Assembly: GCA_029339505.1 (NCBI GenBank)
Contig: JAQISU010001239.1
Location: 6,346,001-6,410,000, forward strand
Length of the DNA: 64,000 nt
DNA from: Unio delphinus
Taxonomy: Eukaryota; Mollusca; Bivalvia; Unionida; Unionidae
Reading direction: 5' to 3'
Shown one piece after another: positions 24,536 to 37,262 of the stretch. The translations under genes and the position numbers were made by a program. Below the pieces are notes generated by a model, which was not told the origin of the DNA, searched no databases, and saw only the letters and a list, made by a program, of their open reading frames with translations. Position 1 is the first letter of the stretch. Every line of letters begins with the position of its first letter.

Positions 24536-25464
24536 GTGAGACATTATTGAATTCTGACCATATATTAACCTTTAATTTTGGGGATATATTGCAATTGGTC
24601 AAGCAAGTATGTTTATATATTTGTGCATGTATACATCAGTCAGTAATGAACATAGGATGAGCTGATTTAGAGACAGGAATCAGGTTTTTCATGAGGATGA
24701 GTTATTGACAATTAAGGTTTTGGATCCTGTATGCAGATGAGTGGAAGTTTTAGTGATTGCGATGGGATCAGCAGGTTAAATAGAATCTTATAAAACACAA
24801 ATCACTTCAGTGCCATATGAATGGGGTTGACCATGGTCATACAGTAGACTTGCAATTATCTGAAGTCAAGGGACTAGATGAAAAGTTTGGGATATACCAG
24901 AGTTAAAATAAGTGAAGGTCATAAATGTGCAAATGTACATAAAAGTGAATACATTACTTTTCCTACGTATCGTTGTTTATTTGAGCTCTTCTCAGTTGTT
25001 TTTAGGTAAGAAATTTTAGTTTTAACTATCGACTGGCAATAAACCTAAACTATGTTTTGATTAATTAGTACACATTAGGTGTCATGGTTCAAGAAATCAA
25101 ACATGTTACTCATGCCGAATGTCACATTTTGAAACAATGCATTGCAGTTTTAATAGGATTGGAGGGATTTACTCAAATAATCGATGTTCAGATTATAGAT
25201 ATTAAAAAGAAATAACGAATAATTTTAGCTGAGAACTGGACAAATGGTTACCATGTACTTAGATGATAGGAGATTTAATAACAGAGAGTCTATTATATTT
25301 GGATAAGATATGACAGTGATGCATAGAAGGTTTTGAATCTGAGATGCAGCCCTAGGTGAGAATTGTAGTTACAAGGTTGTTATATCGTAAGTTTTTAAAA
25401 AAAATAATGAATATATTAACAAAAGTGCATATATCTGAGACACATTTCATGTCATTTTGTCATA

Positions 25465-26256
25465 CTGTAGTATCATTTATTTTCGTTGGGCTCAATTTTC
25501 GTGGTTTTGTAAGAAAAGGCATTTTCGTGGGGACGTAAATTCGTGGTTTTGCCTGTCAAATTTCGCATATTATAAGGTAGTTAATTTCATGGTTTAACCT
25601 CTACAAGTACCCCAAATAAAGAATACAAAAGCATAAAACGATGCCGACGCAAACGGCGGTCACATTAATGTTTAAAACAAAACTACCACCTATATGAGTA
25701 CATATCTAAGACCCGGCAAGTTCAATACTTACAACGTATTTTTGACCAAGTGATTAAAATCTGTCAAAGCAGACTCAGCCAACAACACTAAAACAATACT
25801 TCCACCTATGTGAGCACATATCAAACACCCGTCAGGATTAATCAGTTTCGCCATGTTTTCGTTTGAGTGTTCAAGATCAAAGGAAGCCGACGCCGCCAAC
25901 AAAACCAGACCAATCAGTTATTAAAGTACATTTGAATGATCTCTTACTTAAACCACTGTCCATAAAGTTGCAATATCAGTACTTTATGACTATCATGGCG
26001 TTAACAAAGTGGCTTAAGAGTGGTAAAATTCAACTTAGATCACCCTCGGAACCTGGACTTCCTAACCCATCAGAAGCTGAGAACCCGGCGCAGGCTCTCG
26101 CTTACCAAAAAAAAAAAAAAAAAACGGGTCGGGAATTGGGGGGGGGGGATCATCAACCTATGTGGCTCATTTTTCGTTGGGGATTTAAATTCGTGGTTTG
26201 TGGCAACCACGAAAACCACGAAAATTGATCCCCCACGAATATTGATGATACTACAG
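25465..26256. mobile_element. Non-autonomous DNA transposon (MITE-like) with about 45-bp inverted ends and TA duplication
   Basis: The left end reads ctgtagtatcat...ttcgt.gg..tcaattttcgtggttt. The inverted right end reads the same with a few differences. TA flanks both ends (25463-25464, 26257-26258), the duplication typical of Tc1/mariner-type insertion. The interior carries poly(A) and poly(G) tracts near 26110 and 26145. Open stretches at 25863-26259 have no homology and run through these tracts, so no transposase is called. Confidence 0.75.
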
Positions 26257-26309
26257 TAATTGTCATAACGCTTAATTTGATTTTTGGAAAATCCGTAGGA
26301 GTAATAAAA

Positions 26310-26452
26310 AGGGGATCTATTGCATGTGCAGCCTACTTTGCTGTACATTGGCTGGTGCCCTTCTTGGCTGTAGACTTGGACATGATATACATTTTCCCGA
26401 ATAGTGGCGAAATCTGAAGCACAGAGAATGGTTGGCTGGCAACATTAAACGG
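26310..26452 (+). pseudogene. Broken copy of ADP-ribosylglycohydrolase-like exon 7 (plus strand)
   Basis: Nucleotide similarity to gene B exon 7 (56011-56141) is clear from about 26350. The reading is AGALLGCRLGHDIHFPE, then a TAG stop where gene B has Lys, then WRNLKHREWLAGNIKR, and a matching gtaaat donor at the same point. The front of the exon, which would hold the second metal motif, is scrambled and has at least one small deletion. It lies on the strand opposite to gene A exons 1-3, about 0.5 kb away. It is either a piece of gene A turned around or the remains of another copy. Confidence 0.85.
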
Positions 26453-26909
26453 TAAATTTCTGACTAACTCTGTGAATAAACATTGAAGCAGCAAAATTTA
26501 GTAAATTATGAATTAGTGTGAGCAATGAGGGTTTTTTTTTTGGTCTTCTTGTGTGGCTATTTTAGGTTAAAATGTCAGTTGCGTATGCTGTGTTCATTAT
26601 ACCTTACTTTATGTCAACTTGCATGGACGTTATAAGGTAACAATTTTATAATTGTATAAACCTTAGCTCCTGTGATGCTGGTTCTAAATATACCATTGAA
26701 AATAATTGCACAAGTAAATCACTTTTAAAATAAAACTTAATGCAAAGATTGACTTATTATTTTAATTGTAAATGCTACAGAGGAAAATATCTAAAAATCT
26801 AGATGGTAGAGGGGTGATGAAAAGTATGTTAATTTGTTACAGTACTAGTGAACTTTATTCATGTATAAGGCACAAATGATTTGCTTATCCTAATGAATAT
26901 GATACTTGC

Positions 26910-27102
26910 CTTTTGTGGATTGGCTTTGAACCCTTCTCTGGTGATTGTACAATATGTTGTATGACCTATACCAAGACCACCATTATCACCAAGCTCATGA
27001 AAACCTTCCTCCATCCATTTGACCAGCAGTCTCGCAAACTCACGTGGATTTACCTTGAAAGGGAAATACATACATACATACATACATACATACATACATA
27101 CA

Positions 27103-27135
<33 letters not shown>

Positions 27136-27303
27136 TGAAATATTAAGATGTTAAATAAGATACATCAGTTTTTACGAGAGTTCGCTCCCATTAATCAATC
27201 TGGAAACAGTTACCTATTAAAAATATCGTTTTAAACATCTCGTACAATACATACATCCCTAAAGATGGTGACAAAGTTACCTACTAAAATATCAATTTAA
27301 ATG

Positions 27304-27388
<85 letters not shown>

Positions 27389-28092
27389 GAGATATACAGG
27401 CATACATGCATAGCGTTGAAGGTGAATGTTGGATCATAGCATATTGTATAATGAAATACGAATTCTTACATTGAAAAGTACAATGAATTAGTGACATATT
27501 TGCTAAAGACAGCATCATAGCAATGCTTCCTTACCACTCCTTTCTCGTTAATCAGAGACTGCATGATCAGAATCATTTGGTCCGAGTCGTCGGTCCAGTC
27601 TCCAACTTTCCAGCGTTTCCTGTGTGTGTCCTCTATTTTGTCCGTATATTCCAACTCAGTTTTATTGGCATAGTACTAGAATTAGAAGAAACTGAAACTA
27701 TTCCTAATGAAAAGCTACCTATTATACAATAATTAAACGAAGTTTAGCAGTTTCTTGTGTAGATTCTATATCTAAGATTCAGTTTTAGATCCACTTTCTT
27801 GGTATGAGGATTGACATGAATTATAAAGTTTCGCTTTTTATTAAATGGCCTGGTGTACCAACCTTCTAATCATGAATAGTGTTGAATAAAGAACATTTAT
27901 GTTTTTAGTATTGTCATAATATTGTATTGAATAACAAATAATTAACACTTTATAAAATTAAAGAGAGAGAATTGAGAACCTTCTGATTTCAGCTGTAATT
28001 GCATTCCTCTTTGCAGTATTTTTATGAGTTCAAGTTGCTAAGGACTAATTTGATATATCTCCACAATTGCAAAAATGTATGGCTGTGTTTTG

Positions 28093-28123
<31 letters not shown>

Positions 28124-28129
28124 TGTATG

Positions 28130-28161
<32 letters not shown>

Positions 28162-28497
28162 ACACAAAACAGATTTAAATGCGAATATAGTTTGAGGTAT
28201 TTCTGAGTGTCTTACGTCATGTGCACTGTCTTTTGACATAAATTCAGTAAGAAAACCTATTGCATCACCAATGCATTGTCCATATAATGTGGCGTACATA
28301 TGTTCGTCTTGATCTCCTTTTTCGGAAGCTCGAAGAGACGTTGTTTCTACTACGCATGCTACTGCAGATGACGCGATCTCTAGTTCAGCTTGCGGTTCCA
28401 TTTTGCTAGTTCCATCAATATATAACAGTTTCGTGTCCTTTGTATCTGACGATACGTGGTCTTGTTTTACCATTATCACAACATTGCCACGATCCAT
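26910..28497 (-). CDS. ADP-ribosylglycohydrolase-like gene A, exons 1-3 only (possibly a broken gene)
   Basis: Family enzymes (ARH, PF03747 type) remove ADP-ribose from proteins or small molecules using two Mg ions. Exon 1 is 28497-28216 (donor gtaaga), exon 2 is 27675-27535 (141 nt) and exon 3 is 27053-26910 (144 nt). All junctions are phase 0. Exon 1 gives 94 residues ending [19 protein letters not shown], with Glu85 at the catalytic-type position. Exon 2 has [18 protein letters not shown], keeping the Thr-Asp-Asp metal motif. Exon 3 has [19 protein letters not shown]. The exon 3 donor is GC (AAG|GCAAGT), a recognised rare form. The frame of exon 1 is open for about 30 codons upstream of the chosen ATG. 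Exons 4-8 were not found on this strand, so the gene is either truncated or rearranged. Confidence 0.8.
27066..27134 (+). repeat. (CATA)n microsatellite in gene A intron 2
   Basis: About 16 uninterrupted units ending within about 15 bp of the exon 3 acceptor of gene A. On the minus strand it reads (TATG)n. Open frames running through it are artefacts. Confidence 0.97.
27303..27388 (+). repeat. Compound (CA)n(CATA)n microsatellite in gene A intron 2
   Basis: A CA run passes into a CATA run. Confidence 0.97.
28096..28159 (+). repeat. (TATG)n microsatellite in gene A intron 1
   Basis: About 16 uninterrupted units about 60 bp from the exon 1 donor of gene A. Confidence 0.97.
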
Positions 28498-28574
28498 TAA
28501 ATTAGAATCTGACTTTGCACTGACTTCATTTGTTTGTTGCCAAGCAACCGTGGTAGAATTGGTTTCACTATGTT

Positions 28575-28830
28575 TGCGTTTAGTTGGTTAATTTTGCTTT
28601 GTTCTTGTCATTCATTTCTCTGTCAAATTCATCTGTAGCTGGTATCCTTCTCTTCGGAGATTGTAATGATTCTATGTCAGGTAGTGCGCTTCTTTTTCGT
28701 GTTGGAGTCGGGCCATTTCCTCATGGAGTCCGATTTAATGGCTTCACAGGGCTCGAACAGCTCTTTTTTAAAATTGTAGAAGATTGCATTTCCTCACATT
28801 GTTCATTAATCCTGTCAGGGACATGATTTT
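28575..28830 (-). other. Coding-like stretch upstream of gene A exon 1 with basic nuclear-signal-like motifs
   Basis: On the minus strand this reads as low-complexity, charged protein: MQSSTILKKSCSSPVKPLN, then one TGA, then GPTPTRKRSALPDIESLQSP + KRR, ending KNKAKLTN and a stop. A frame step then meets the open frame leading into gene A exon 1 (PTKRKHSE). It may be a broken N-terminal extension or upstream exon of gene A with a bipartite basic motif. No splice sites were firmly placed. Confidence 0.35.
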
Positions 28831-28839
28831 TTACAGTAA

Positions 28840-30950
28840 TTAAAAGGGGTTTACAAGAAGATGAATTTAAAATTAATATACACAGATGCAAACATTGTAT
28901 GTAATGACATCATCTGGTAGAAGGCAAATATTTTACAATTATCGTTTCCTTACTAAACATACATATTGTGCACAGTTGTTTATGAAACATTGGCAAACGA
29001 TCCCCTGATATGATTTAGGATGGCTTAACAAAAGTATGAAATTAGTTTAAATGTGCAGGACATTTTTTTTGTCATTGACATAGGCTCAATCATGTTATCC
29101 ACAACACGACTACACTATCTGAGTAGTATGATAATATCATGTTTGCATATTTTACTGATATAGAAGCCTTTTACTCCCCCCCCCCCTCCCCATGACGTCC
29201 TCCTACCATCCCACGCACACGCACACACATGCGCTTGAAAGTAACCTATAACTAAAGTTCAAGAGGAAAGTAATGTGGGGGTAGACGATTTCAACCTGGA
29301 TCAGTAACCAACAAAACCGCTATTAATGTACTACTTACAGACACACGTACCAAAGTATAAATACAAATATTGAACATTTATTACAGGCAAAATCTTTGAG
29401 CATTAATTTCCTCTTCTCGACGTAGCTCTACTCTCAGACCCATCAATATTTACCCACATACTTAGTCTGGCTCTCTGTTCATTGTCACCAATCTTTTTTA
29501 CAGAAAGAAATGCCTAGTTGTTTCAGGATAAAATTAATTTTTTTAAGACTCACTTATGACCATTCCTTAATGGAATTAAAGACCATTTAGACTATAAAAC
29601 GTGCAATTTTCAATTTAAAAGCTATTTATGTTTCATGGCTATCACATAATATCTGAATCAAACATGCGACTGTGTACTAAACCACAAAATGTATCACATA
29701 AAACAAGTATGACTACTGGCATTTATACGAATATCTATGTTAAGTAATTTCAATTTACAAAATAAAAATGGTAACTTTCCTTTGATGAACTATTATTATA
29801 TTTGTATGAGGAAACAATAATAAAACGAACAACTGAACTCAGTATTTTTAAACTACTAATTCCAAAGAAAACAGAATTATCAGTTGTAAAATAAGACAAC
29901 AATGTTTCAAGTAGAACATTTACTAACTGACATAGCATTTATTTGATTATGGAAAACTAATGTTATTTCTGTCAGCAATTTTAAACCATATTCAAGGATG
30001 TGGTACATGAAGAACGTGAAATCTAAGGGCATATATAGAAAGTAAACAATTGGTATCACTTTATTAAGAAACAAAAAACGAAGTGCAATTAATTAGAATC
30101 TTATCTTGCAAAACATGTTTGAACCCGAATTAAGTGTCCATAAAAATCCAAATTCAATCAAAAAAATTCAAATAATCTAAGCTCCTTAAGATGATTTGTT
30201 TAAACTCATCCTTTCAAAAGACTTAATTAGAGAAAGGGCTGATTTCTTTTTTTTCCAAATGTCATTCAATCCACATGTTTCTGTTTGTAATGCGATAAAC
30301 TAGGCAACAACGCAGTATTATTATTCCTGAAGGTTTGTATCGTTTGTTAAAATTTACATAATATAATATACGTGACTACCCCATTTCTCATGTAATCCAT
30401 GTAAGAATCAACACTGATATTTGAAGCTACACATCAAACAGCGTACTACCTTAGTACCAGTGATCAGCGCAGAGATTCAATAATTTAGACCCATATTAAA
30501 TTTGATTTACTACTCTATCAATAAGGATTGCCAAACCCTTTTCCATCGTTACAGCCCAATTTTTTGCCCTATTTGCTCTAACTAGTGCACGTGAAACGCG
30601 CTGCAGGGAATACTGGCCTCTTACTGTTCTATAAATATGAGGTTATCAGCTGGCGCAGTATGTCATTTTCGTCAACCACTTAGTTAGTAGATTTATACAT
30701 ATTTAGCAATGTTTGGTTTTAAAATTCATGGTCAAAGTTACTAATGACAATAATATTTTACACCGTGTTGCCTTCGCTAAATCTCACATAATAAATTTTA
30801 TCACAATGCATTTTCCATAACTTTAGATATAAAAATGGAAACTAGTAAAGTTAAGCTGTACTATTTATCTCTTAAACTTGCCGAGATCATGCTAAGCAGG
30901 TCTTCATATTGTAATAAATTTGGAGTATGTGTATTTGACAGCATCCCGTT
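28840..30950. other. No gene recognised
   Basis: AT-rich DNA with a C-rich run near 29176-29190. Only short ORFs without motifs. Confidence 0.5.
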
Positions 30951-30999
30951 TTTAATTTGTGCGAGTATTTGGTCTTCGGTGCCATGGAAACATTACTAG

Positions 31000-31660
31000 C
31001 CCGAAATAGTTAGCCAGTTAGTAGGAGCAAACATCACAGAGCCGAGTGTTAGTGAATTTGAACCATGCTGGGGTCATTAGTAGTGAATTTGGGTACAAGC
31101 CGAATGACTGTCCCTTTCTGTAACATAGTCCATATTAAAATTCCGCGGTGTATAAAAGTGATGTGATTGAAATGGCAGTATTTATGGGGGGAATATAATG
31201 GGATCAATAAGTTGGAACTTGGTAGGTACCGTTTATGTGTCCATAGTGGAAAACGGGCGTATGTATATGAGCGTGATACGCCGGAAATTCTGTGGATTGA
31301 CTGGCCTAAGGTCGCGCAGTTAAATATTTCCCAGTTAGTAAGGGAATACTAGTGGAATTTCTATGGCATGACGGGCTTGCGGTACGGAAATAGGATGATA
31401 AAGAAGAAAAACCATGCTAAGGTGCGGTTAATGGACTCTTGGGCAAGTTGTCTCCTCTGGGTCGCCAATTGATTAGAGCAAAGATTATTAATTATAGCAG
31501 ACACGTCTTTCTTTCCATTTTACAACTCAAGTTGTATGGAAGTCTTTGGAAATTTGGGGAAAACATATGACTTCCAGCGTGACTCGCGCCAGGGTTTTGA
31601 CACCGCTCGGTCAAGTTAATACCCCTGTGCGTGTAACAATATTTTCGGCGTAATAAAAGA
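31000..31660 (+). repeat. Dispersed repeat, unclassified, related to 50.9-51.2 kb
   Basis: A segment at 31521-31620 (acaactcaagttgtatggaa and onward to ccgctcggtcaagtt) matches the reverse complement of about 50920-51020 at roughly 80 percent. The upstream part, including an open stretch 31167-31352, is less AT-rich and looks formerly coding. The family was not recognised. Confidence 0.5.
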
Positions 31661-32232
31661 TACTGCCATGGAGCTCTCTGCGAAATGATCAGTCTACTAA
31701 AACAAGCGTTTTGGATTTTCTATAGAAATATATTTATTGCAAGTACCCAAATGATCAGTAATGTAACATTCAAATAATTTTGTCAGATTTCAATTACATT
31801 TCACTTAACTTTAATTACGACTCAGTTATGTATCTGTTTATGTCATCATGTGGTGTCTGAACATTGCCATTTCTCCCGAATTTCATCAATATTTGCAAGA
31901 TTCAAAGACTTTCCCGGTCGGAAAAATCTGTAATTTTTCCAGACTTTTTTCCAATTTGCTGGTAGCTTGGGAAGCCCGGGAGTGATCCTTATGTAAGAAT
32001 ATATTAAAATTTGTATCCACGTACCGTTCAGTTTCAATTAGAAGAAAGGACTTAGCAAACAATGTGTTATATTAGCGTGCCGATTTTTATTTCAAGGCGG
32101 AATAGTACATTTCTTGTCTTCTTTAAAGAGTCAACCAAACTGATAATCGTCAAAGTGAAAACCAGTAAATGATTGCCTGGCAGTTGTAATTTTGTTCCAC
32201 TTGTCGATGAATATCTGCCTCATTGGTGTTGC

Positions 32233-32279
<47 letters not shown>

Positions 32280-35200
32280 TAAAATATGATCAAAGCGACT
32301 GAAGGATAAAAATGCACGGTTGGAACATTTCTGATGCTCTACTATCAACGCGAGGCTTGCTAGGAGTCATATCCATAGCAAAAGCAACGCCCAGAAAAAT
32401 TTGTCCCACACAAATACTATTTTTACAAAGTGCAATTGATCCCTTAACCCACTCCAATTAAAGTTTCCAGGGAATATGTTAAAATAACTTTGTATCAAGG
32501 ATTCACTTTTTCCCTGAACAGTTCTTGGACAAAAAAATGATCGATAGAGGCAAAAGGTAAAGACGTAATCGGTATATTTCTAAATGAACATGATGCCAAG
32601 TCCCAGGAATACACAATATACAGAGACTTAAATATTCACCCACAATTATTTACTATGATGTATGACTGTTGCGCAAGTGTAGAAAAGTGCTTCATTGGAA
32701 TGCGTACGCGTATTGCATCCGAACAAAGTGAGCCTGGCGAGCAATTATTCTCTGTGATGACATTATTAAAGGACAACTATGATAGGCCATCAAATCTATG
32801 GTCAAGATAAATTGATACAGAAAAAATCTGCGAAAAGAAATCATCAAAAAATTCACGCATTGAGTGAAACACAAACGCGCGTGTGTATGTTATTTGAGTA
32901 ATTCTAGCGGCAAACGCTATCGGTCTGGGTGTGGCGGTAATCATGACGAAATTAAGTATCATACGCACACCAATCAGAAAATACGTTAGAGCTTAATCAA
33001 TAAATGCTGCAGAAGACAAGATATTAGAACTGGATAAACAATATCAGAATCCGACGAACTATTGTAATGGCAATACATAAAGACATCAGATTACAATGGT
33101 TTCATCAATAGCCGGGTAGTTTACTGCAAACATCATACAGCATTCTATGCAATCCCGATGGTCAATAGGAGGCACACTTTTGATAGAAAATATATTACAA
33201 GAAGTGAAATAAGGACTCCACATTGAACAGATGGGATGACCAGTTGGTGCGACCGTCGTAGTATCTATTATTTTGTACATGATCGGTTTGTTTAGCATGC
33301 GATCATTGACGCAAATCATGTTCAACCATATGTTTTGGTGTGTGTGTTTGTATTTATGGGTACACTCATATGTAAAGATATGACGGTAAAAGTCGTTTAC
33401 CAAGCGCGGGTTTATTCAAATCATTATAGCGACCCGTGATATGTAATGTCGTATCTAAGTTGTAACAGCGCCTCACTGCATCTCACTGACGGATGTACTT
33501 AATCAGATCGACGGACGTTTATAATAATTATGAAAATGTGAACAATAGAATGTGGACAGAATATATATCATTAAAACTAAAAGACCAGAAACATAATTAA
33601 TCAGGGCCGACGAGAGGGGGAGGGGGCAACCGGGAGTATGTACCTGGGGCCAGGGTTAATAAGAAGGCCCAGGCCGAACAACACCTTTTAATTTTATGAC
33701 AGAAAAATTTTGTTTGAGCAAGAACTAGCAGAAGCCCGAATATTTCTTACCCCACGGCCCGTGATCGCTCTTAAAGCCCTGTACTTAAAACTCACAAGCA
33801 AATAACGCAAAACATATATTATCTTTTCGACGAACCACTGACGCAGTGGAAGCTAATGACATGCGTTCTCACATACCGACATAGGCCGATACTCAAATCA
33901 TGGTCCGAGTTAAGGTGGCAGTGATCGGTGAAGTCCAGCGTACTCACCTATTCGGCTATAATTAATTGGCCCCTAATCATAAAATGTAATGTTAAGGAGC
34001 ACGTCGTTCTTGGGGAAAAAACACAGTTAATATTATTATCATCTCTTTCAGAATAATAATCGTGAATATTTGACTTAATACTAAAATAATCAGTATTAAA
34101 ACATAATTTTCATCAGACAGATAAAACATTACTTACGGCTAATTAAAGTTGAACCCATAACTTCGAATGCAAATAAAAGGCGCACAAAATATAAAATGTA
34201 CTTTCTTAACAGCAGAGTTTAACACATTCCTATATATATATGCCCTCCCATCAATCTTCAAACCATAGCGATTTAACTGCAACACATTGTTGCACGATAG
34301 TTCAACCTGTCTATATTTAGCCAACAAAAAGTCCTTTACGCGGAAAAACATATGCGGGAATTCCCTGATGACATCTCTGGGAATCCCATATAAGCTATGA
34401 ATAGCATAGTTTATTGTGTCTATATTTAAATGGGGTTTGGCCAATCTACCGCTCGTTGCAAAACTTTTGTGACCCAGATTGTATAGACATATATAGATTG
34501 ACTTCGAACACACTTGATCTTATGTTAACAATGACTGGAGACACAGGTAGATGTATACAGACCATTTAATTCATAACACTAAACTCATGCATTGTATTGA
34601 GCATACTTCTTGGTCAAAATAAAGATAGAGGTAGGAATGAATACCTAATACCAAGTGGACTGGTGATAGTTTCAAGGTGTCAGAATATCCACATCTGCTA
34701 ATGTTTGCAATAATAGTATAAAATATATACTGATTATTTATCATTTTCTCGGTCTTTTGCATCAATATAGAATAGTATGCATTTATTATATTCCCATACT
34801 CCGTGCAACCACGCACAACATAGTTAGAAACTTGAAATGACCTTGTTAGTTCGTGAAGAGCATATCCATTTTCTAAAGGATGTTATCCTTCTCACCAGGA
34901 ATGACAGTGAAGTGGTGTTGTTAATATTGGGTAGATTTATTTATTTGCATGTGGGTGGGTATGTGAAATGAAATGTTTGCAGTGGGTCATAAAAATGAAA
35001 TTAACATGACTTTACACCTCTCCGTATAAACAGATTTCTTCGTGTTTAAGCAAATGTTGCAAATGTTATATAAAAATGAATTATTTGCAAATTATTTCTG
35101 ACATTTTGCGTGCAGAAGCTTAGCGAATTGTTTCCCAGACTCTCAACATCACTCGTATTGAAAGTTAAACGTTATCTTGAATATATTCATTCATAATGGT

Positions 35201-36555
35201 TTATACGTAGCTAATGTATTAACTATTATACTATAACACGAGCGGCCTGTGATGCTAAACTCTTTGGAATACATTCAAATGTATTGCACACATCAGCATA
35301 TTTAATTCAGAGCTAGGGATAGAAGAAGGTATTATGAAGTCGTGTAATGTTGGGCAAGCTCTTTAAGCAATTTAACTCCACTAGTAGGCTAAGCGCATGC
35401 GTAGAAATCACTTGAATAATACAAGTGTCCCATTCAATTATTAGCAATTCAGAAAACCCCTCCGTTGGTTTTTTCACAGATCGAAATATATTCTATGAAT
35501 AAGGAGGTATTTCGATCTTGCCAAGAAAGTTTCTTTATTGTGTAGTCTACATAGAAAGTTAACGGTAAGTCCGAATTAGATCGGTCTTTCTCTTATTCGT
35601 AATCCACTTATTACAAGCATGCGATATAATGTGATAACACATACTTAAAATGTATTTTTGATATTTTTCGTCAATAATGTAAAACTTAAAATATGCTCCA
35701 ACTATTTTCTAACTATTATTTCATCATATAATGACAACATAGTTCTGCCTTTACTCTCATCACTTTGTCATCACTTAATAGTATTTACTTATTTCCACAG
35801 GTTACCTGTGCGACTTCACAGTTATGGCAATAGTTTTCAGTTATACGTGCGTCAAAGTGTATAGTGACTTATAGAAAACTCTTAACATATGTATAATTTC
35901 GCTCCGAAATGTTACATACATGCAAGTTGTTAAAACCAATGTAATCTTAGCGTCGGTGCGCCACTCTTCACTGAATTTATCCGTACATGCCGACAATGAG
36001 CCTTCCTACAGGTAATATTGTGAATTGATATTATTATCCTATTGCCGCTTCATTGCCTTTATTATTTCTTCGTCTAACATTATTTTGTCCGAGTAAAACA
36101 TTATCTGGTATAGCTCTCCGCCGACATTGTGTTAATAGCTCTATGGCTACACATGTTTATACGTTCTGCTCTATTTGTCTTGCATATTAGATCACGGGCA
36201 AAGCTAGATGTAAACGTGACTCTTAGGTGTCTTTGGTACATAACTGCACAACTCGCAGTGCGTTCTTTCAGATTACTATATATAACATGATTAATAAGTG
36301 CATGTCTGCTGTGTGATATAAAAAATCAAATAATATTGCTGTATAATATCTGCCCTAGCCAGGATACATGTAGTTCGGTTTTCATAGCATCTTTCCCTTA
36401 GCGTCTAAATCATTGTCGTATATATGACGCTTTACAGATTGTTACTATATACAAATTCACTGGGTTTTTCTCCCCAACAGTTATACTTGTCTTATAAAGG
36501 ATATTGTAGTACTTACTAAGTAAGTATCAATAATGATGATTCAGTTCCGTTCATA
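31661..36555. other. Long stretch without recognised gene
   Basis: Contains a (TA)n(TG)n microsatellite at about 32231-32278. The minus-strand ORF 34139-34513 (124 codons) is the longest open stretch but has no motif I recognise and no supported exon structure. A purine/GC-rich patch lies near 33605-33680. Confidence 0.45.
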
Positions 36556-36560
36556 TGTGG

Positions 36561-36792
36561 AACCCCGAGTGACCGAGTGGTCTAAAGCGCTCTTCGTTAC
36601 GGATCACTGGCATTTCACCTCTGTCTGTGGTTTCGAGTCTCAGATTCGGCTAATGTGAGTATGTGAGAAAGTTTGCCAGTCGCTTCTCGTGGCTCGGTGG
36701 TTCTTTCTGGGGATTTTACCGGGTTCTTCCTCCACCATTATTACTGGTATAACTTATATTGTGCTGCAAAATGGCGTTAAACCTTACTACTA
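36561..36792 (+). repeat. tRNA-derived SINE, family 1, copy 2
   Basis: Head aaccccgagtgaccgagtgg with tctaaagcgc and box B-like ggtttcgagtc; body with gggttcttcctccaccatta and ttgtgctgcaaaatggcgtt. The tail is tactactac-like instead of A-rich. More diverged than the 44-kb copy. Confidence 0.85.
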
Positions 36793-36974
36793 CATCCATT
36801 TATATGTGCAGATATTTCTGTGTAATATAGAGAACTAGTTTAAATTTAGTATATGTTTCTTGTGTTTGGATAAGTACAGGTAGGTTTTCTGTACATGGTG
36901 ACATCTGTGACGTCCTGCTCATGCATATTACTTAAAGCTACGCTTCAGTGATTATACCTGTATAGGCATTCAAA

Positions 36975-37200
36975 CAAATTGGCCTTCCAACGGGCAAACG
37001 ACAATTCAGAAGAATCACCACTGGGCAACTGGCAAATAAAACAAAATCTGCAATACTTGGAAAATGATCTTTAATTTCCGGTTAATATAATTGATGTAAG
37101 ATTTTGTGGTGAGTCTTATTGACTCCCAAATGACTAGCCAAATTAGAAATAAGAACATGAGTGGTTATGAAAGGACCACAATGATCAATGTCGTTTGATT
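36975..37200 (-). mobile_element. Gypsy integrase zinc-binding domain remnant
   Basis: The reverse complement reads LASHLGVNKTHHKILHQLY, a stop where Trp is usual, PEIKDHF, and after one frame slip YCRFCFICQL. This matches the H-x-HLG...KT...ILQ..YWP...YC..C..CQ pattern of Ty3/Gypsy integrases. It is heavily decayed and isolated. Confidence 0.65.
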
Positions 37201-37262
37201 GATCTTTGCCTTGAAATCTATTAACTCCATGAATGAGCAAAGACTACATTGCCAAGGGTTAG

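Noticed and set aside
25863..26259. 121- and 79-codon ORFs as a possible transposase
   Set aside because: Inside the MITE and reading through poly(A) and poly(G) tracts. No transposase motif is present.
34139..34513. 124-codon minus-strand ORF
   Set aside because: No motif, no splice context and AT-rich composition. It is isolated in a long repeat-bearing stretch.
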